Source: Xanthobacteraceae bacterium 501b
GTDB taxonomy: Bacteria; Pseudomonadota; Alphaproteobacteria; Rhizobiales; Xanthobacteraceae
NCBI GenBank assembly: GCA_000378025.1
Contig: KB899087.1
Location: 558,001 to 622,000 of the forward strand
DNA length: 64,000 nt
Direction: 5' to 3'
The translations under genes were made by a program, and so were the position numbers. Positions within the stretch are counted from its first letter, which is position 1; the number at the start of each line of letters is the position of its first letter. This document shows, piece after piece, positions 11,113 through 20,204 of this stretch. Below the pieces are notes generated by a model, which was given only the letters and a program-made list of their open reading frames with translations, was not told the origin of the DNA and did no database searches.

Positions 11113-14021
11113 CACTCGCCCCCCTCATTGACCTGCGCGGCGCGTGAACTGCGCAGCGACTGGTGGGCAAGGGCGATGAGGATCAGCACGGTGGCGCCGA
11201 CCACCAGCGCGAACACGCCGAGATCGAACAGCAGCGCCGAGGCCGCCGGCATCTTGCCGATGAAGGGCACCTCCACATACTGGAAATGCGAGGTGAGGAA
11301 CGGGTAGCCGAACCACCAGGAGCCGACGCCGGTAGCGCAGGAGGTGAGCAGGCCCAGCCCCATCCAGCGCAGCGGCAGCACCCGCAGATGGTCCTCCACC
11401 CAGCGCGCCCCGCTCGCCATATACTGCACCACGAAGGCGATGGAGAGGGTGATGCCGGCGGCAAAGCCGCCGCCTGGCAGATCATGCCCGCGCATGAACA
11501 GATAGACCGCCATGACCGCGATCACCGGGAACAGCCAGTGCATGATGAGGCGCGGGATCAGCATATAGTCGGCCACGGTGTCGCCGGGCGAGCGGTCGGG
11601 CGAGGCTTCGTCATAGGCGTTCTGGATGCGCTGCTGCTCCGGGGTGCGGATGCTCTCCGGGGCGGGGCGGAAACGGCGCAGCAGGGCGAAGACGGTGAGC
11701 GCGGCGAGACACAGCACGACGATCTCGCCCATCGTGTCGAAGCCGCGGAAATCCACCAGGATGACGTTAATGATGTTGGTGCCGCCGCCTTCCGAATAGG
11801 CGCGCTCGACGAAGAAGCGCGAGACGCTTGAGGTCAGCGGGCGGGTCATCAGGCAATAGGCCAGGAACGCCATCACCCCGCCGAGCGCGCAGGCGATGGT
11901 GATGTCGACATAGCGGCGCAGCAGCACCTTCAGCGGCGGGCGCGTGGGATAGACCTCCTCGATCCGCTTGGGCAGCCAGCGCAGGCCGAGCAGCAGCAGC
12001 ACCGTGGTCACGATTTCCACCAGCAGCTGGGTGACGGCAAGGTCCGGGGCCGAGAGCCAGACGAAGGTGAGGCAGGTGACGAGACCCGCCCCGCCCACCA
12101 GCACCAGCGCGGCGAAACGGTGGTATTTGGCCTGATAGGCGGCGCCGAGCGCGCAGGCCCCGCCGATCAGCCACAGCAGGGCGAAGGCGGGCGGCAGCGG
12201 CGTGCCGGGCATGTCGCCGGTGCCGACGGCGCCATTGGCGAGGAAGGGCGCCAGCGCCGCCACTACGGCGAGGCTGATGACAATCCGCATCTGCGGCTGC
12301 AGGCGCCGCGTGCCAAGCGCGCTCTCGCCCGCCCGCGCCCATTGCCAGGAGAGCGTCGCCAGCACCTTTTCGAAGATGCGCTGGCCCTTGAAATCGCGCA
12401 GGATCGGCGGGCCCTCTATGCCGCTCTCAAGGTAGCGGCGCAGGCCGAGATACAGCACCACGCCGCCGGCCATGGCGATCAGGCTCATCATCAGCGGCAG
12501 GTTGAAGCCGTGCCAGAGCGACAGGCTGTAATAGGGCGGGGTGGTGTCCAGCAGGCCATTCACCGCCGTGGCCAGCACCGGGCCGACGGTCAGGCCCGGC
12601 ACGATGCCGATCAGCAGGCAGATCAGCACCAGCAGTTCGATTGGGAAGCGCATCCAGTGCGCCGGCTCGTGCGGGCGGTGCGGCAGATCGATGGGTGGGG
12701 GTCCGAAGAACACGCCGAGGATGAAGCGCAGCGAATAGGTGACGCTGAACACGCCGGCGAGCGTCGCCCAATAGGGCAGGCTGTCGTCGAGCAGCGAGCC
12801 GGTATGGTCGGCCACCGCCTCGGCGAAGAACATTTCCTTGGAGATGAAGCCGTTGAGCAGCGGCACCCCGGCCATGGCGGCGGCGGCGACCATGGCCAGC
12901 GTCGCGGTAAACGGCATGTAGCGGTAGAGCCCGCTCAGCTTGCGCAGGTCGCGGGTGCCAGTCTCATGGTCGATGATGCCGGCCGCCATGAACAGCGACG
13001 CCTTGAAGATGGCGTGGTTCAGCGTGTGGAAGATCGCCGCCACCGCCGCCAGAGGGCTGCCAAGGCCGAGCAGGAGGGTGATCAGGCCGAGATGGCTGAT
13101 AGTGGAATAGGCGAGCAGCCCCTTCAGGTCCTGCTGGAAGATGGCGATGAAGGCGCCGAGCAGCAGTGTCACCAGCCCGGCCGGTACCACCAGGTAGAAC
13201 CAGGCATCGGTACCCGACATCACCGGCCACAGCCGCATCAGCAGGAAGATGCCCGCCTTCACCATGGTGGCCGAGTGCAGATAGGCCGAGACCGGGGTCG
13301 GCGCCGCCATGGCGTGCGGCAGCCAGAAATGGAACGGGAACTGCGCGCTCTTGGTGAAGGCGCCAAGCAGGATCAGCACCAGCGCCGGCACGTAGAGATC
13401 GCTTTGGACGATGAGGTCGCGCGATTCCAGCACCTGGTCGATGTCGTAGCTGCCGACGATGCGCCCGACCAGCAGCACCCCGACCAGCAGGCACAGCCCG
13501 CCCGTGCCGGTAACGGTGAGCGCCATGCGGGCGCCGTCGCGCGCGCTCGCGCTGTGGTGCCAGTAGCCGATGAGCAGGAAGGAGAACAGGCTGGTCAGTT
13601 CCCAGAAGAACACCAGCTGGATGAGGTTGCCCGACAGCACGATGCCGATCATCGAGCCCATGAAGGCGAGCAGGAAGGAGAAGAAGCGCGGCACCGGGTC
13701 TTCGGGCGACATGTAGTAGCGGGCATAGAGCACGACGAGCGCGCCGATGCCGAAGATCATCATCGCGAACAGCCAGGCGAGGCCGTCGAGCCGCAGGGTG
13801 AAATCGAGCCCCAGCATCGGCAGCCAGGACAGCCAGAACTGCACCGGCGTGCCTTCCGCCACCATGGCGTAGAGCCAGATGGTGATCGCCATCCCCGCCA
13901 CCGCCACGCTTCCCGCCAGAACCGCCGCGGCATTGCGCGCATGGGTCGGCAGAAACCCCGCAGCGAGGCTGCCGAGAAACGGCAGAAGCAGCGCGACGAG
14001 GAGAAGCGTGTCATGCGGCAT
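11112..14021 (-). CDS. mrpA: Fused Mrp Na+/H+ antiporter subunits A and B
   Basis: This 969-residue protein fuses MrpA and MrpB. The N-terminal 500 residues are NuoL-like (PVSAYLHSATMVKAGIFLLMR; lysine and histidine helices). Residues about 600-790 are the MrpA C-terminal extension similar to NuoJ. The last 150 residues are MrpB (FPVIAVMAVYLFMRGHDLPGGGFAAG). This fusion is the hallmark of group 2 Mrp (PhaAB) systems of rhizobia and relatives. The complex exports Na+ (or K+) in exchange for protons and gives salt and alkaline pH tolerance. It is the first gene of the operon; GGGAGG lies about 10 nt before the ATG. The 110-base region upstream is shared with a divergent XRE gene and contains tandem palindromes. 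Confidence 0.95.
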   Translation of the reverse strand: MPHDTLLLVALLLPFLGSLAAGFLPTHARNAAAVLAGSVAVAGMAITIWLYAMVAEGTPVQFWLSWLPMLGLDFTLRLDGLAWLFAMMIFGIGALVVLYARYYMSPEDPVPRFFSFLLAFMGSMIGIVLSGNLIQLVFFWELTSLFSFLLIGYWHHSASARDGARMALTVTGTGGLCLLVGVLLVGRIVGSYDIDQVLESRDLIVQSDLYVPALVLILLGAFTKSAQFPFHFWLPHAMAAPTPVSAYLHSATMVKAGIFLLMRLWPVMSGTDAWFYLVVPAGLVTLLLGAFIAIFQQDLKGLLAYSTISHLGLITLLLGLGSPLAAVAAIFHTLNHAIFKASLFMAAGIIDHETGTRDLRKLSGLYRYMPFTATLAMVAAAAMAGVPLLNGFISKEMFFAEAVADHTGSLLDDSLPYWATLAGVFSVTYSLRFILGVFFGPPPIDLPHRPHEPAHWMRFPIELLVLICLLIGIVPGLTVGPVLATAVNGLLDTTPPYYSLSLWHGFNLPLMMSLIAMAGGVVLYLGLRRYLESGIEGPPILRDFKGQRIFEKVLATLSWQWARAGESALGTRRLQPQMRIVISLAVVAALAPFLANGAVGTGDMPGTPLPPAFALLWLIGGACALGAAYQAKYHRFAALVLVGGAGLVTCLTFVWLSAPDLAVTQLLVEIVTTVLLLLGLRWLPKRIEEVYPTRPPLKVLLRRYVDITIACALGGVMAFLAYCLMTRPLTSSVSRFFVERAYSEGGGTNIINVILVDFRGFDTMGEIVVLCLAALTVFALLRRFRPAPESIRTPEQQRIQNAYDEASPDRSPGDTVADYMLIPRLIMHWLFPVIAVMAVYLFMRGHDLPGGGFAAGITLSIAFVVQYMASGARWVEDHLRVLPLRWMGLGLLTSCATGVGSWWFGYPFLTSHFQYVEVPFIGKMPAASALLFDLGVFALVVGATVLILIALAHQSLRSSRAAQVNEGGE

Positions 14022-14060
14022 AGGTAGCGGGAGCCTCCCTGCGGGCGGTGAATCCTAGCG

Positions 14061-14085
14061 TCTTGCGAGAGCATCTTGCGAGATG
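14061..14085. promoter_or_regulatory. Tandem palindromic operator candidate, TCTTGCGAGA twice
   Basis: The 10-base palindromic word TCTTGCGAGA occurs at 14061-14070 and again at 14074-14083, a 13-base period, close to one helical turn plus a few bases. The second copy extends to a perfect CATCT-TGCG-AGATG. The pair sits 40 bases upstream of mrpAB (minus) and 47 bases upstream of the XRE gene (plus), where an operator for either promoter would be expected. Confidence 0.6.
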
Positions 14086-14131
14086 TCGCCCATTATGGTT
14101 GATTTGATCGTCTTCACGCAAGGCAGAAACG

Positions 14132-14359
14132 ATGGAACTTGCGCCCGAACAATGCCGCGCGGCACGTGGGCTTCTCGACTGGACGCAGGAGCATCTGGCC
14201 GAGCGCGCCGGCGTTTCCCGTAGCACGGTGCGTGATTTCGAGCGGCACCGCCATGTGCTGCACCGGGGCACGGAAACCCTGCTGGTTCGTACCCTGCAGG
14301 ATGCGGGCGTGATGCTGCTTCCTCGCGGCGAGCATGGGCCGGGGGTGCGGATACGCTGA
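14132..14359 (+). CDS. Small XRE-family helix-turn-helix protein
   Basis: A 75-residue protein that is almost entirely one HTH domain: residues 8-60 include QCRAARGLLDWTQEHLAERA and the recognition helix VSRSTVRDFERHRH. There is no sensor domain. It is divergent from the Mrp operon, and two copies of a palindromic word lie between the starts, so autoregulation and control of mrp are plausible. The ribosome site is weak (AAGGCAG about 11 nt upstream). Proteins of this size and type are frequent in Hyphomicrobiales and mostly uncharacterised. Confidence 0.75.
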   Translation: MELAPEQCRAARGLLDWTQEHLAERAGVSRSTVRDFERHRHVLHRGTETLLVRTLQDAGVMLLPRGEHGPGVRIR

Positions 14360-14431
14360 AGCCATCGCGCTGCATGCCGTGCAACGCCTCGCCCCGGCGC
14401 GGGGCTCGTTCATGCACTCGCCAATAACCTT

Positions 14432-14522
14432 CCTCACGACCGGGCTTGACCCGGCCACCCAGGCTTTCACACGCCGCGCCGGTGGCTGGGCTGGGTCCCC
14501 GGGTCGAGCCCGGGGATGAGGG
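14432..14522. repeat. REPIN-like inverted pair, second copy
   Basis: Units at about 14432-14463 and 14491-14522 are inverted relative to each other with a 27-base spacer. Each has a CCGGG(C/T)..(G/A)CCCGG core like the element at 3889-3973, and the second unit ends GGGGATGAGG, close to GGGGATGACG in the first element. The spacer differs from that of the first element, as expected for REPINs. It lies between the XRE gene and the end of the convergent helicase gene. Confidence 0.6.
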
Positions 14523-14557
14523 CCGCGGGGTGGGCGAGGGAAACGGAAAACAGCCCC

Positions 14558-16630
14558 TTACTTCCACATCGCCCGCATCCGCGCGCCGATATCGACGGCG
14601 GCGCGCGGCTCGCCTTGGCGGCCGGTGGCGTCGGCCTGCGCGGGTGGCCAACTGGCCATGGCGAAGCGGCCGAGGATGGTGGGCGGGATGAAGCGGGTGC
14701 GGGCGGCATAGACATGGCGGTCGCCGCGCGCGGCCTGCCCGTGGGTGAAGAAACGCTGCGGCAGCATCAGATGCAGGCTGTCCTTCGCCCGCGTCATCGC
14801 GACATAGAGCAGGCGCCGCTCCTCCTCGATCTCCTCGCGCGTGCCAGTGCCGAGATCGCTGGGGATGCAGCCATCCACCGCGTTGAGCACGAACACCGAT
14901 TTCCATTCCTGCCCCTTGGCGGAATGGATGGTGGAGAGGATGAGATAATCCTCGTCGCGGTGCGGCGGCCCGGCCTCGGCGCTGGTAGCGTCCGGCGGGT
15001 CGAGCGTCAATTCGGTGAGGAAGCGGGCGCGGGAGGGGTAGCTCGCGGCGATCTGCGCGAGTTGCACGAGGTCGGCCTGCCGGCTGCCGGCATCCTCGTG
15101 CAGCCGCTCCAGCAGTGGCTCGTACCAGGCACGCACTAGGTCGAGCTCGCCCGGCCAGCCCGCGCTGTTCGCCTTCAGCTCACGGGCCATGGCGAGGAAG
15201 GAAGGCCATTCCTTTTCCGCGCGGGCCGGGGGCGTCACCGCCTCCAGCGCCGGCACCAACGTGCCGGCGGCATCGACCGCGTCGAGAATGCGCCCGGCGG
15301 TGGCGGGACCGAGGCCGGAGAGCAGGCGCAGCACGCGGAAGCCCGCCACCCGGTCGCGCGGATTCTCGACGAAGCGCAGCACGCCGAGCACGTCTTTCAC
15401 ATGGGCGGAATCGAGGAACTTCAGCCCGCCGAACTTCACGAAGGGAATGTTGCGGCGGGTCAGCTCCACCTCCAGCGGCCCGCTGTGATGAGCGGCGCGG
15501 AACAGCACCGCCTGCTGCTTGAGGACGATGCCGTCCTCGCGGTTCTCCAGCACGCGGGAGGCGATGAAATTGGCCTGTTCGATCTCGTCGCGCACGCTCA
15601 CCAGCACCGGGCGCTCGCCGGCGGCGCGCTCGGACCAGAGATTCTTGGCGTAGCGCTCGCTGGCGAAATCGATCACCGCATTGGCGGCGGCGAGGATCGG
15701 CTGGGTGGAGCGGTAATTCTGCTCCAGCATGATGGTATCGGCACGGGGCGTGAAATGGCCGGGGAAATCGAGAATGTTGCGGACCGTGGCGGCGCGGAAG
15801 GAATAGATCGACTGCGCGTCGTCGCCGACCACGGTCAGACCGCGCCCGTCCGGCTTGAGACCCAGCAGGATCGAGGACTGAAGCTTGTTGGTGTCCTGAT
15901 ATTCGTCGATCAGCACATGGTCGAACCGGCTGGCCACCGTGGCGGCCAGCGCCGGCTCGCCCATCATCTGCGCCCAATAGAGCAGCAAATCGTCGTAATC
16001 GAGCACGTTTTGGCGCTGCTTTGCTTCGACATAGGCGCAGAAGATCGCCTTCAGCTCCCCGCTCCACCCGGCGCACCACGGGAAGGCGCGGCCGATCACC
16101 TCCTCCAGCTTCTGCTCGGCGTTCACCGCGCGGGAATAGATGGCGATGAGCGTACCCTTGGTGGGAAAGCGCTTCTCGGTCTTCGAGAAGCCGAGCTCAT
16201 GGCGGATGAGGTTGATGAGGTCGGCGCTGTCCTCACGGTCGTGGATGGTGAAGTTCGGGTCGAGGCCGATATCCAGCGCATGGTCGCGCAGCAGGCGGGC
16301 GCCGATGCCGTGGAAGGTGCCGGCCCAGTTCAGCCCCTCGGTCAGTGCCCTGGCGTCGGGGCCCAGCACCTTTGCGGCGATGCGCTCGACGCGGCGCGCC
16401 ATCTCCGCTGCCGCCCGGCGCGAGAAGGTGAGCAGCAGGATGCGGCGCGGATCGGCCTTGTTGACGATGAGATGGGCGACGCGATGGGCGAGGGTGTCGG
16501 TCTTGCCCGAGCCGGCCCCGGCAATGACGAGCAGCGGCCCGCCAATCACCTCGCCGATACCGGCGATGCCATGTTCAACCGCGCGCCGCTGCTGCGGGTT
16601 GAGCCGGTCGAGATAGGCGGCGGGGAGCAT
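14558..16630 (-). CDS. UvrD/Rep-type superfamily 1 ATP-dependent DNA helicase
   Basis: This 690-residue cytosolic protein has all SF1A helicase motifs in order: Q motif region (LNPQQRRAVEHG), Walker A IAGAGSGKT, motif II VLIDEYQDTN, motif III VVGDDAQSIYSFRAA, motif IV MLEQNYRST, motif V TIHSAKGQEW and motif VI YVAMTRAKDSL. It should be a 3'-5' translocase for repair or replication restart. It is shorter in the C-terminus than UvrD itself (about 720), so it may be a paralogue rather than the main UvrD. The start at 16630 (MLPAAYLDRLNPQ) is chosen from homology; the frame is open to 16705, but the extra residues look non-coding. Confidence 0.88.
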   Translation of the reverse strand: MLPAAYLDRLNPQQRRAVEHGIAGIGEVIGGPLLVIAGAGSGKTDTLAHRVAHLIVNKADPRRILLLTFSRRAAAEMARRVERIAAKVLGPDARALTEGLNWAGTFHGIGARLLRDHALDIGLDPNFTIHDREDSADLINLIRHELGFSKTEKRFPTKGTLIAIYSRAVNAEQKLEEVIGRAFPWCAGWSGELKAIFCAYVEAKQRQNVLDYDDLLLYWAQMMGEPALAATVASRFDHVLIDEYQDTNKLQSSILLGLKPDGRGLTVVGDDAQSIYSFRAATVRNILDFPGHFTPRADTIMLEQNYRSTQPILAAANAVIDFASERYAKNLWSERAAGERPVLVSVRDEIEQANFIASRVLENREDGIVLKQQAVLFRAAHHSGPLEVELTRRNIPFVKFGGLKFLDSAHVKDVLGVLRFVENPRDRVAGFRVLRLLSGLGPATAGRILDAVDAAGTLVPALEAVTPPARAEKEWPSFLAMARELKANSAGWPGELDLVRAWYEPLLERLHEDAGSRQADLVQLAQIAASYPSRARFLTELTLDPPDATSAEAGPPHRDEDYLILSTIHSAKGQEWKSVFVLNAVDGCIPSDLGTGTREEIEEERRLLYVAMTRAKDSLHLMLPQRFFTHGQAARGDRHVYAARTRFIPPTILGRFAMASWPPAQADATGRQGEPRAAVDIGARMRAMWK

Positions 16631-16761
16631 GGGCGGACGAATCTCCGGGTGGGGAACCTCCTGCCCAGAGAGCACGTTTCGCGTTTTGTTCCAATCGCAC
16701 CGCACGTGGAGGGGCGGTAGGAACAGGGGTCGCCATGCCTCTCAGCCCCTCTTCCGAAACG

Positions 16762-16793
16762 AAAAAGGCCGCCCCGGGGAGAGGCGGCCTTTC
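16762..16793 (-). terminator. Rho-independent terminator after the Ser/Gly-rich protein gene
   Basis: On the minus strand, GGCCGCC and GGCGGCC form a stem around a short CCCC-rich loop, followed by TTTTTCGTTT. It is 25 nt past the stop of the gene at 16818-17162 and before the divergent region upstream of the helicase gene. Confidence 0.8.
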
Positions 16794-16817
16794 CAGTAAA
16801 GCAACGGTTGCGCGCGA

Positions 16818-17162
16818 TCAGCAGGGGGTCTGCTGGCTGGTGCAGTCGCGGTTGGAACTGGTGTCGTCCGGCCGGTCGGCATTGGCCGGGGCGGTCGCGC
16901 CGGCATCCGTGCCCATGGTGCCGGAGGTGGTGTTGCGACCTTCCGACGAGTTCATGCCCGAGCCCGCAGCGGGGTTCATGCCGCCGGCAGTGCTGTCGGT
17001 GGTGCCCGAATTGCCCGTCGCCGAGCCGCCAGTGTTGCCCGAGTCTGAAGCGCCAGCGCTCGACGATGAGCCGCCCGTGCCGGAGCTCTGGGCGAAAGCC
17101 GGGGCGCTGAGAGCAAGCATCGCGGCGAGAACGGCCGCCGAAGTCGTCTTGACGTTAATCAT
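16818..17162 (-). CDS. Exported Ser/Gly/Thr-rich low-complexity protein
   Basis: A 114-residue preprotein, not assigned to a family. Residues 1-25 are a clear Sec signal peptide ending in PAFA-Q. The mature part is dominated by Ser, Gly, Thr, Ala and Asn (for example SSGTGGSSSSAGASDSGNTG), with only two cysteines, close to the C-terminus (RDCTSQQTPC), which could form a disulfide. GGAGGA lies 6-8 nt before the ATG. It is monocistronic, with its own terminator and a 313-base AT-rich upstream region containing a palindrome, so it is probably regulated. Likely periplasmic or secreted; function unknown. Confidence 0.7.
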   Translation of the reverse strand: MINVKTTSAAVLAAMLALSAPAFAQSSGTGGSSSSAGASDSGNTGGSATGNSGTTDSTAGGMNPAAGSGMNSSEGRNTTSGTMGTDAGATAPANADRPDDTSSNRDCTSQQTPC

Positions 17163-17475
17163 AGGATATCCTCCGGTTTGTGTGAGGAATAATCCTGAAG
17201 ATTACGTATGGTTCCGAGATAAGTTATGTTATCTCTGCCTTAAATTGCTACCACTCGACTGCAAAATGGTAGTCATTATGCGTCTGTTGCACCAGATATT
17301 ACCGGTGATACATGAAAATAACACCGGCAAAGGCGCCGGGACGGGGTCTCGTCGCGAGGCGTTTTTACGCCAGAGGAAAGCCAGCGCCGACCAGCCCGCG
17401 CCGCAGGCTGATCGGACAAAGTGTCGTCGATACTAAAGTGAGGGCGTCCCGCGACGGCCCGCCCCCGCGAGCGCC
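17163..17475. other. AT-rich intergenic region with palindromic operator candidate
   Basis: No gene is visible in these 313 bases, which are distinctly AT-richer near 17200-17330 than their surroundings. A perfect inverted repeat GAGATAA-GTTATG-TTATCTC lies at 17216-17235, 54 bases upstream of the Ser/Gly-rich protein start. A second, looser repeat ACCGGTG...CACCGGC lies at about 17300-17327. The promoter of the minus-strand gene should be here. Confidence 0.4.
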
Positions 17476-17775
17476 TCAGTTGTCGAACATCTCGTCGGCG
17501 GCGGTGATGAGGCCGATCGTGGGATTGGCGGCGCAATATTCGCCGAGCTTGCCGGCATTCTCGACGAATTTGTCGGTGTCGATGACAGGCGGCGCGTCGA
17601 CATCCTTGTAATAGGCGTCGAGCCAGGCCAGCGTCAGCATGATCTCGGTCTTGTCACTCTCCAGGAACTGCGCGCAGGTCGTGGTGGAGAGGTCGATCTT
17701 ATCCGCCAGAGCGGCGTGGGGCAGGCCTGCGGCGGCAGCGCCGGCAAGGGCGAAGGAGAGGACAAGCTTTCTCAT
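17476..17775 (-). CDS. HdeA/HdeB-family periplasmic protein
   Basis: A 99-residue preprotein with a Sec signal peptide (cleavage near HAALA-D, about residue 24). The mature domain resembles the HdeA acid-stress chaperone: the conserved TTCAQFLE motif, and two cysteines, C34 and C81, that match the disulfide of the family. HdeA in enterobacteria prevents aggregation of periplasmic proteins at low pH; alphaproteobacterial homologues are common and less studied. It stands alone, with no acid-resistance genes nearby. Confidence 0.8.
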   Translation of the reverse strand: MRKLVLSFALAGAAAAGLPHAALADKIDLSTTTCAQFLESDKTEIMLTLAWLDAYYKDVDAPPVIDTDKFVENAGKLGEYCAANPTIGLITAADEMFDN

Positions 17776-17855
17776 GGATCAACCTGCGGGGGGTGAGCGG
17801 TGGCACGCCGAAAGCTACCATGCCACCACGCCGCGCGCCACGCGGCCCCGCCCTC

Positions 17856-18161
17856 TCAGCCGCGCTTGCGCACGAATTCGGTGCGCAGGACCAGGCCCTT
17901 GATGCCCTCGAAGCGGCAGTCGATTTCCTCCGGATTATCGGTGAGGCGGATGGTCTTGATCACCGTGCCCTGCTTCAGCGTCTGGCCGGCGCCCTTCACC
18001 TTCAGGTCCTTGATGAGGACGACGGAATCACCGTCCACCAGCACGGTGCCGGAGGCATCGCGCACTTCCGGCGCGGCGGTGGCGGCCGCTTTCATTTCCG
18101 AGGCCGGGCGCCATTCGCCGGTGGCTTCGTCATAGACATAGGCGTCGTCTTCGTCGGCCAT
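17856..18161 (-). CDS. PhnA/YjdM C-terminal domain protein without zinc ribbon
   Basis: A 101-residue cytosolic protein. Residues about 37-100 match the C-terminal SH3-like domain of YjdM/PhnA (DASGTVLVDGDSVVLIKDLK, then IDCRFEGIKGLVLRTEFVRK). In E. coli this domain follows a four-cysteine zinc ribbon; here the first 35 residues lack those cysteines (MADEDDAYVYDEATGEWRPA). The start at 18161 has GGAGG 5 nt upstream; another ATG at 18173 overlaps that ribosome site. Despite the historic name the family is not established as a phosphonate enzyme. Confidence 0.8.
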   Translation of the reverse strand: MADEDDAYVYDEATGEWRPASEMKAAATAAPEVRDASGTVLVDGDSVVLIKDLKVKGAGQTLKQGTVIKTIRLTDNPEEIDCRFEGIKGLVLRTEFVRKRG

Positions 18162-18284
18162 GCGGGCCTCCATGGGTCGTCTTCAAAGGATCGAAGCGAA
18201 GAAGGCGGAGCCCGCGGCCCCGCCTCCTGTGCTGTTGCGGCTGACAGCCGGCGCGGTTGGCGCGGCCATCGGGTCATTGCCCGC

Positions 18285-20117
18285 TCAGGGAATCTGCCGC
18301 ACGGCGCCCTTGGCGGCGCTGGTGGCGAGCGCGGCATAGGCCTTGAGCGCGGTGGTGACGTTGCGCTTGCGCGGTTCGGCCGGAACCCAGCCCTTGGCCT
18401 GCTGCTCCTCGCGGCGGGCGGCGAGTTCGGCCTCGTCCACCGCGAGGTGGATCCGCCGGTTGGGGATGTCGATCTCGATCACATCGCCCTCGCGCACCAG
18501 CCCGATCGTGCCGCCTTCCGCCGCTTCCGGCGAAACATGGCCGATCGAAAGGCCCGAGGAGCCGCCGGAGAAGCGGCCATCGGTGATGAGCGCGCATTCC
18601 TTGCCGAGGCCCTTCGACTTCAAATAGCTGGTCGGGTACAGCATTTCCTGCATGCCCGGCCCGCCGCGCGGACCCTCATAGCGGATGAGCACGATCTGGC
18701 CCGGCTTCACCCGGTTGCCGAGAATGCCGGAGACGGCGTCGTCCTGGCTCTCGAACACACGGGCGGTGCCGGTGAACTTCAGGATGCTCTCGTCGACGCC
18801 GGCCGTCTTCACGATGCAGCCATCCTCGGCAAGGTTCCCGTAGAGCACGGCGAGGCCGCCATCGCGGGAGAAGGCGTGCTCCAGGTCGCGGATCACGCCC
18901 TTTTCGCGGTCGAGGTCGATTTCGTCATAGCGGGCGGCCTGGCTGAAGGCGACCTGGGTCGGCACCCCGCCCGGCGCGGCGCGGAAGAACTCGTGCACCG
19001 CCTCGCTTGCGTTGCGCTTTACATCCCAGTGCTCCAGTGCCGCGCCGAGCGAGGTGGCGTGGATGGAGCCGACCGAGGTGTCGAGCAGGCCGGCCCGGTC
19101 GAGCTCACCCAGAATGCCCATGATGCCGCCGGCGCGGTGGACGTCTTCCACATGCACATCAGGCACCGCCGGGGCGACCTTGCACAGCACCGGCACGCGG
19201 CGCGAGAGCCGGTCGATATCGGCCATGGTGAAGGGCACCTCGCCCTCATGGGCGGCGGCGAGCAGATGCAGCACGGTGTTGGTAGAGCCGCCCATGGCGA
19301 TGTCGAGCGTCATCGCGTTCTCGAAGGCGGCGAAGCTCGCCACCGAGCGCGGCAGGATGCTGGCATCGTCCTGCTCGTAATAGCGGCGGGCGAGATCGAC
19401 GATGGTGTGGCCGGCCTCGACGAACAGCCGCTTGCGGTCGGCATGCGTCGCCAGCGTCGAGCCATTGCCCGGAAGAGCGAGGCCGAGCGCCTCGGTGAGG
19501 CAATTCATCGAATTGGCGGTGAACATGCCCGAGCAGGAGCCGCAGGTCGGGCAGGCCGAGCGCTCGATGACGGCGACGTCTTCCTCGGACACTCGGTCGT
19601 CGGCGGCGGCGACCATGGCGTCGACCAGGTCGAGCGCCTTGGTCTTGCCGTTCAGCACCACCTTGCCGGCCTCCATCGGGCCGCCGGAGACGAACACGGT
19701 CGGGATGTTGAGGCGCAGCGACGCCATCAGCATGCCGGGGGTGATCTTGTCGCAATTGGAGATGCAGACCATGGCGTCGGCGCAGTGCGCGTTGACCATG
19801 TACTCCACGCTGTCGGCGATCAGTTCGCGCGAGGGCAGCGAATAGAGCATGCCATCATGGCCCATGGCGATGCCGTCATCGACCGCGATGGTGTTGAATT
19901 CCTTAGCGACGCCGCCCGCCGCCTCGATCTCCCGCGCCACCAGCTGGCCGAGGTCCTTCAAATGGACATGGCCGGGCACGAACTGGGTGAAGGAGTTGAC
20001 CACGGCGATGATCGGCTTGCCGAAATCGCCGTCCTTCATGCCGGTGGCGCGCCAGAGGCCGCGCGCGCCGGCCATGTTGCGCCCATGGGTGGTCGTGCGG
20101 GAACGATAGGCGGGCAT
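18285..20117 (-). CDS. ilvD: Dihydroxy-acid dehydratase
   Basis: This 610-residue enzyme removes water from 2,3-dihydroxy-isovalerate or -methylvalerate, the third step of valine and isoleucine synthesis. Iron-sulfur ligand motifs are clear: [18 protein letters not shown] and [20 protein letters not shown], and the C-terminal [20 protein letters not shown]. Length fits the long (about 610) IlvD class. GGAGGAATTCC precedes the ATG. It is not in an operon with other ilv genes here. Expression may be monocistronic; a weak GC hairpin followed by TTCTTC lies at about 18203-18232 past the stop. Confidence 0.95.
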   Translation of the reverse strand: MPAYRSRTTTHGRNMAGARGLWRATGMKDGDFGKPIIAVVNSFTQFVPGHVHLKDLGQLVAREIEAAGGVAKEFNTIAVDDGIAMGHDGMLYSLPSRELIADSVEYMVNAHCADAMVCISNCDKITPGMLMASLRLNIPTVFVSGGPMEAGKVVLNGKTKALDLVDAMVAAADDRVSEEDVAVIERSACPTCGSCSGMFTANSMNCLTEALGLALPGNGSTLATHADRKRLFVEAGHTIVDLARRYYEQDDASILPRSVASFAAFENAMTLDIAMGGSTNTVLHLLAAAHEGEVPFTMADIDRLSRRVPVLCKVAPAVPDVHVEDVHRAGGIMGILGELDRAGLLDTSVGSIHATSLGAALEHWDVKRNASEAVHEFFRAAPGGVPTQVAFSQAARYDEIDLDREKGVIRDLEHAFSRDGGLAVLYGNLAEDGCIVKTAGVDESILKFTGTARVFESQDDAVSGILGNRVKPGQIVLIRYEGPRGGPGMQEMLYPTSYLKSKGLGKECALITDGRFSGGSSGLSIGHVSPEAAEGGTIGLVREGDVIEIDIPNRRIHLAVDEAELAARREEQQAKGWVPAEPRKRNVTTALKAYAALATSAAKGAVRQIP

Positions 20118-20204
20118 GGAATTCCTCCAAACTCTTTGCCGCGCTTATGCCCCCCGTCGGCGTATCGCGCAACCGTTTAGGAGGTGCGGAACCCCGGCAT
20201 GGCC

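Noticed and set aside
12120-14027. Open frame of about 635 codons antisense to mrpAB
   Set aside because: Product is Gln/His/Arg-rich shadow of a membrane protein; no start signals.
14558-16705. Helicase start at 16705
   Set aside because: The additional 25 codons overlap probable promoter sequence and do not match helicase N-termini; 16630 fits the family start.
17793-20180. Open frame of about 795 codons antisense to ilvD
   Set aside because: Same GC3 artefact; translated text shows His/Arg/Gly-rich repeats with no recognisable fold.
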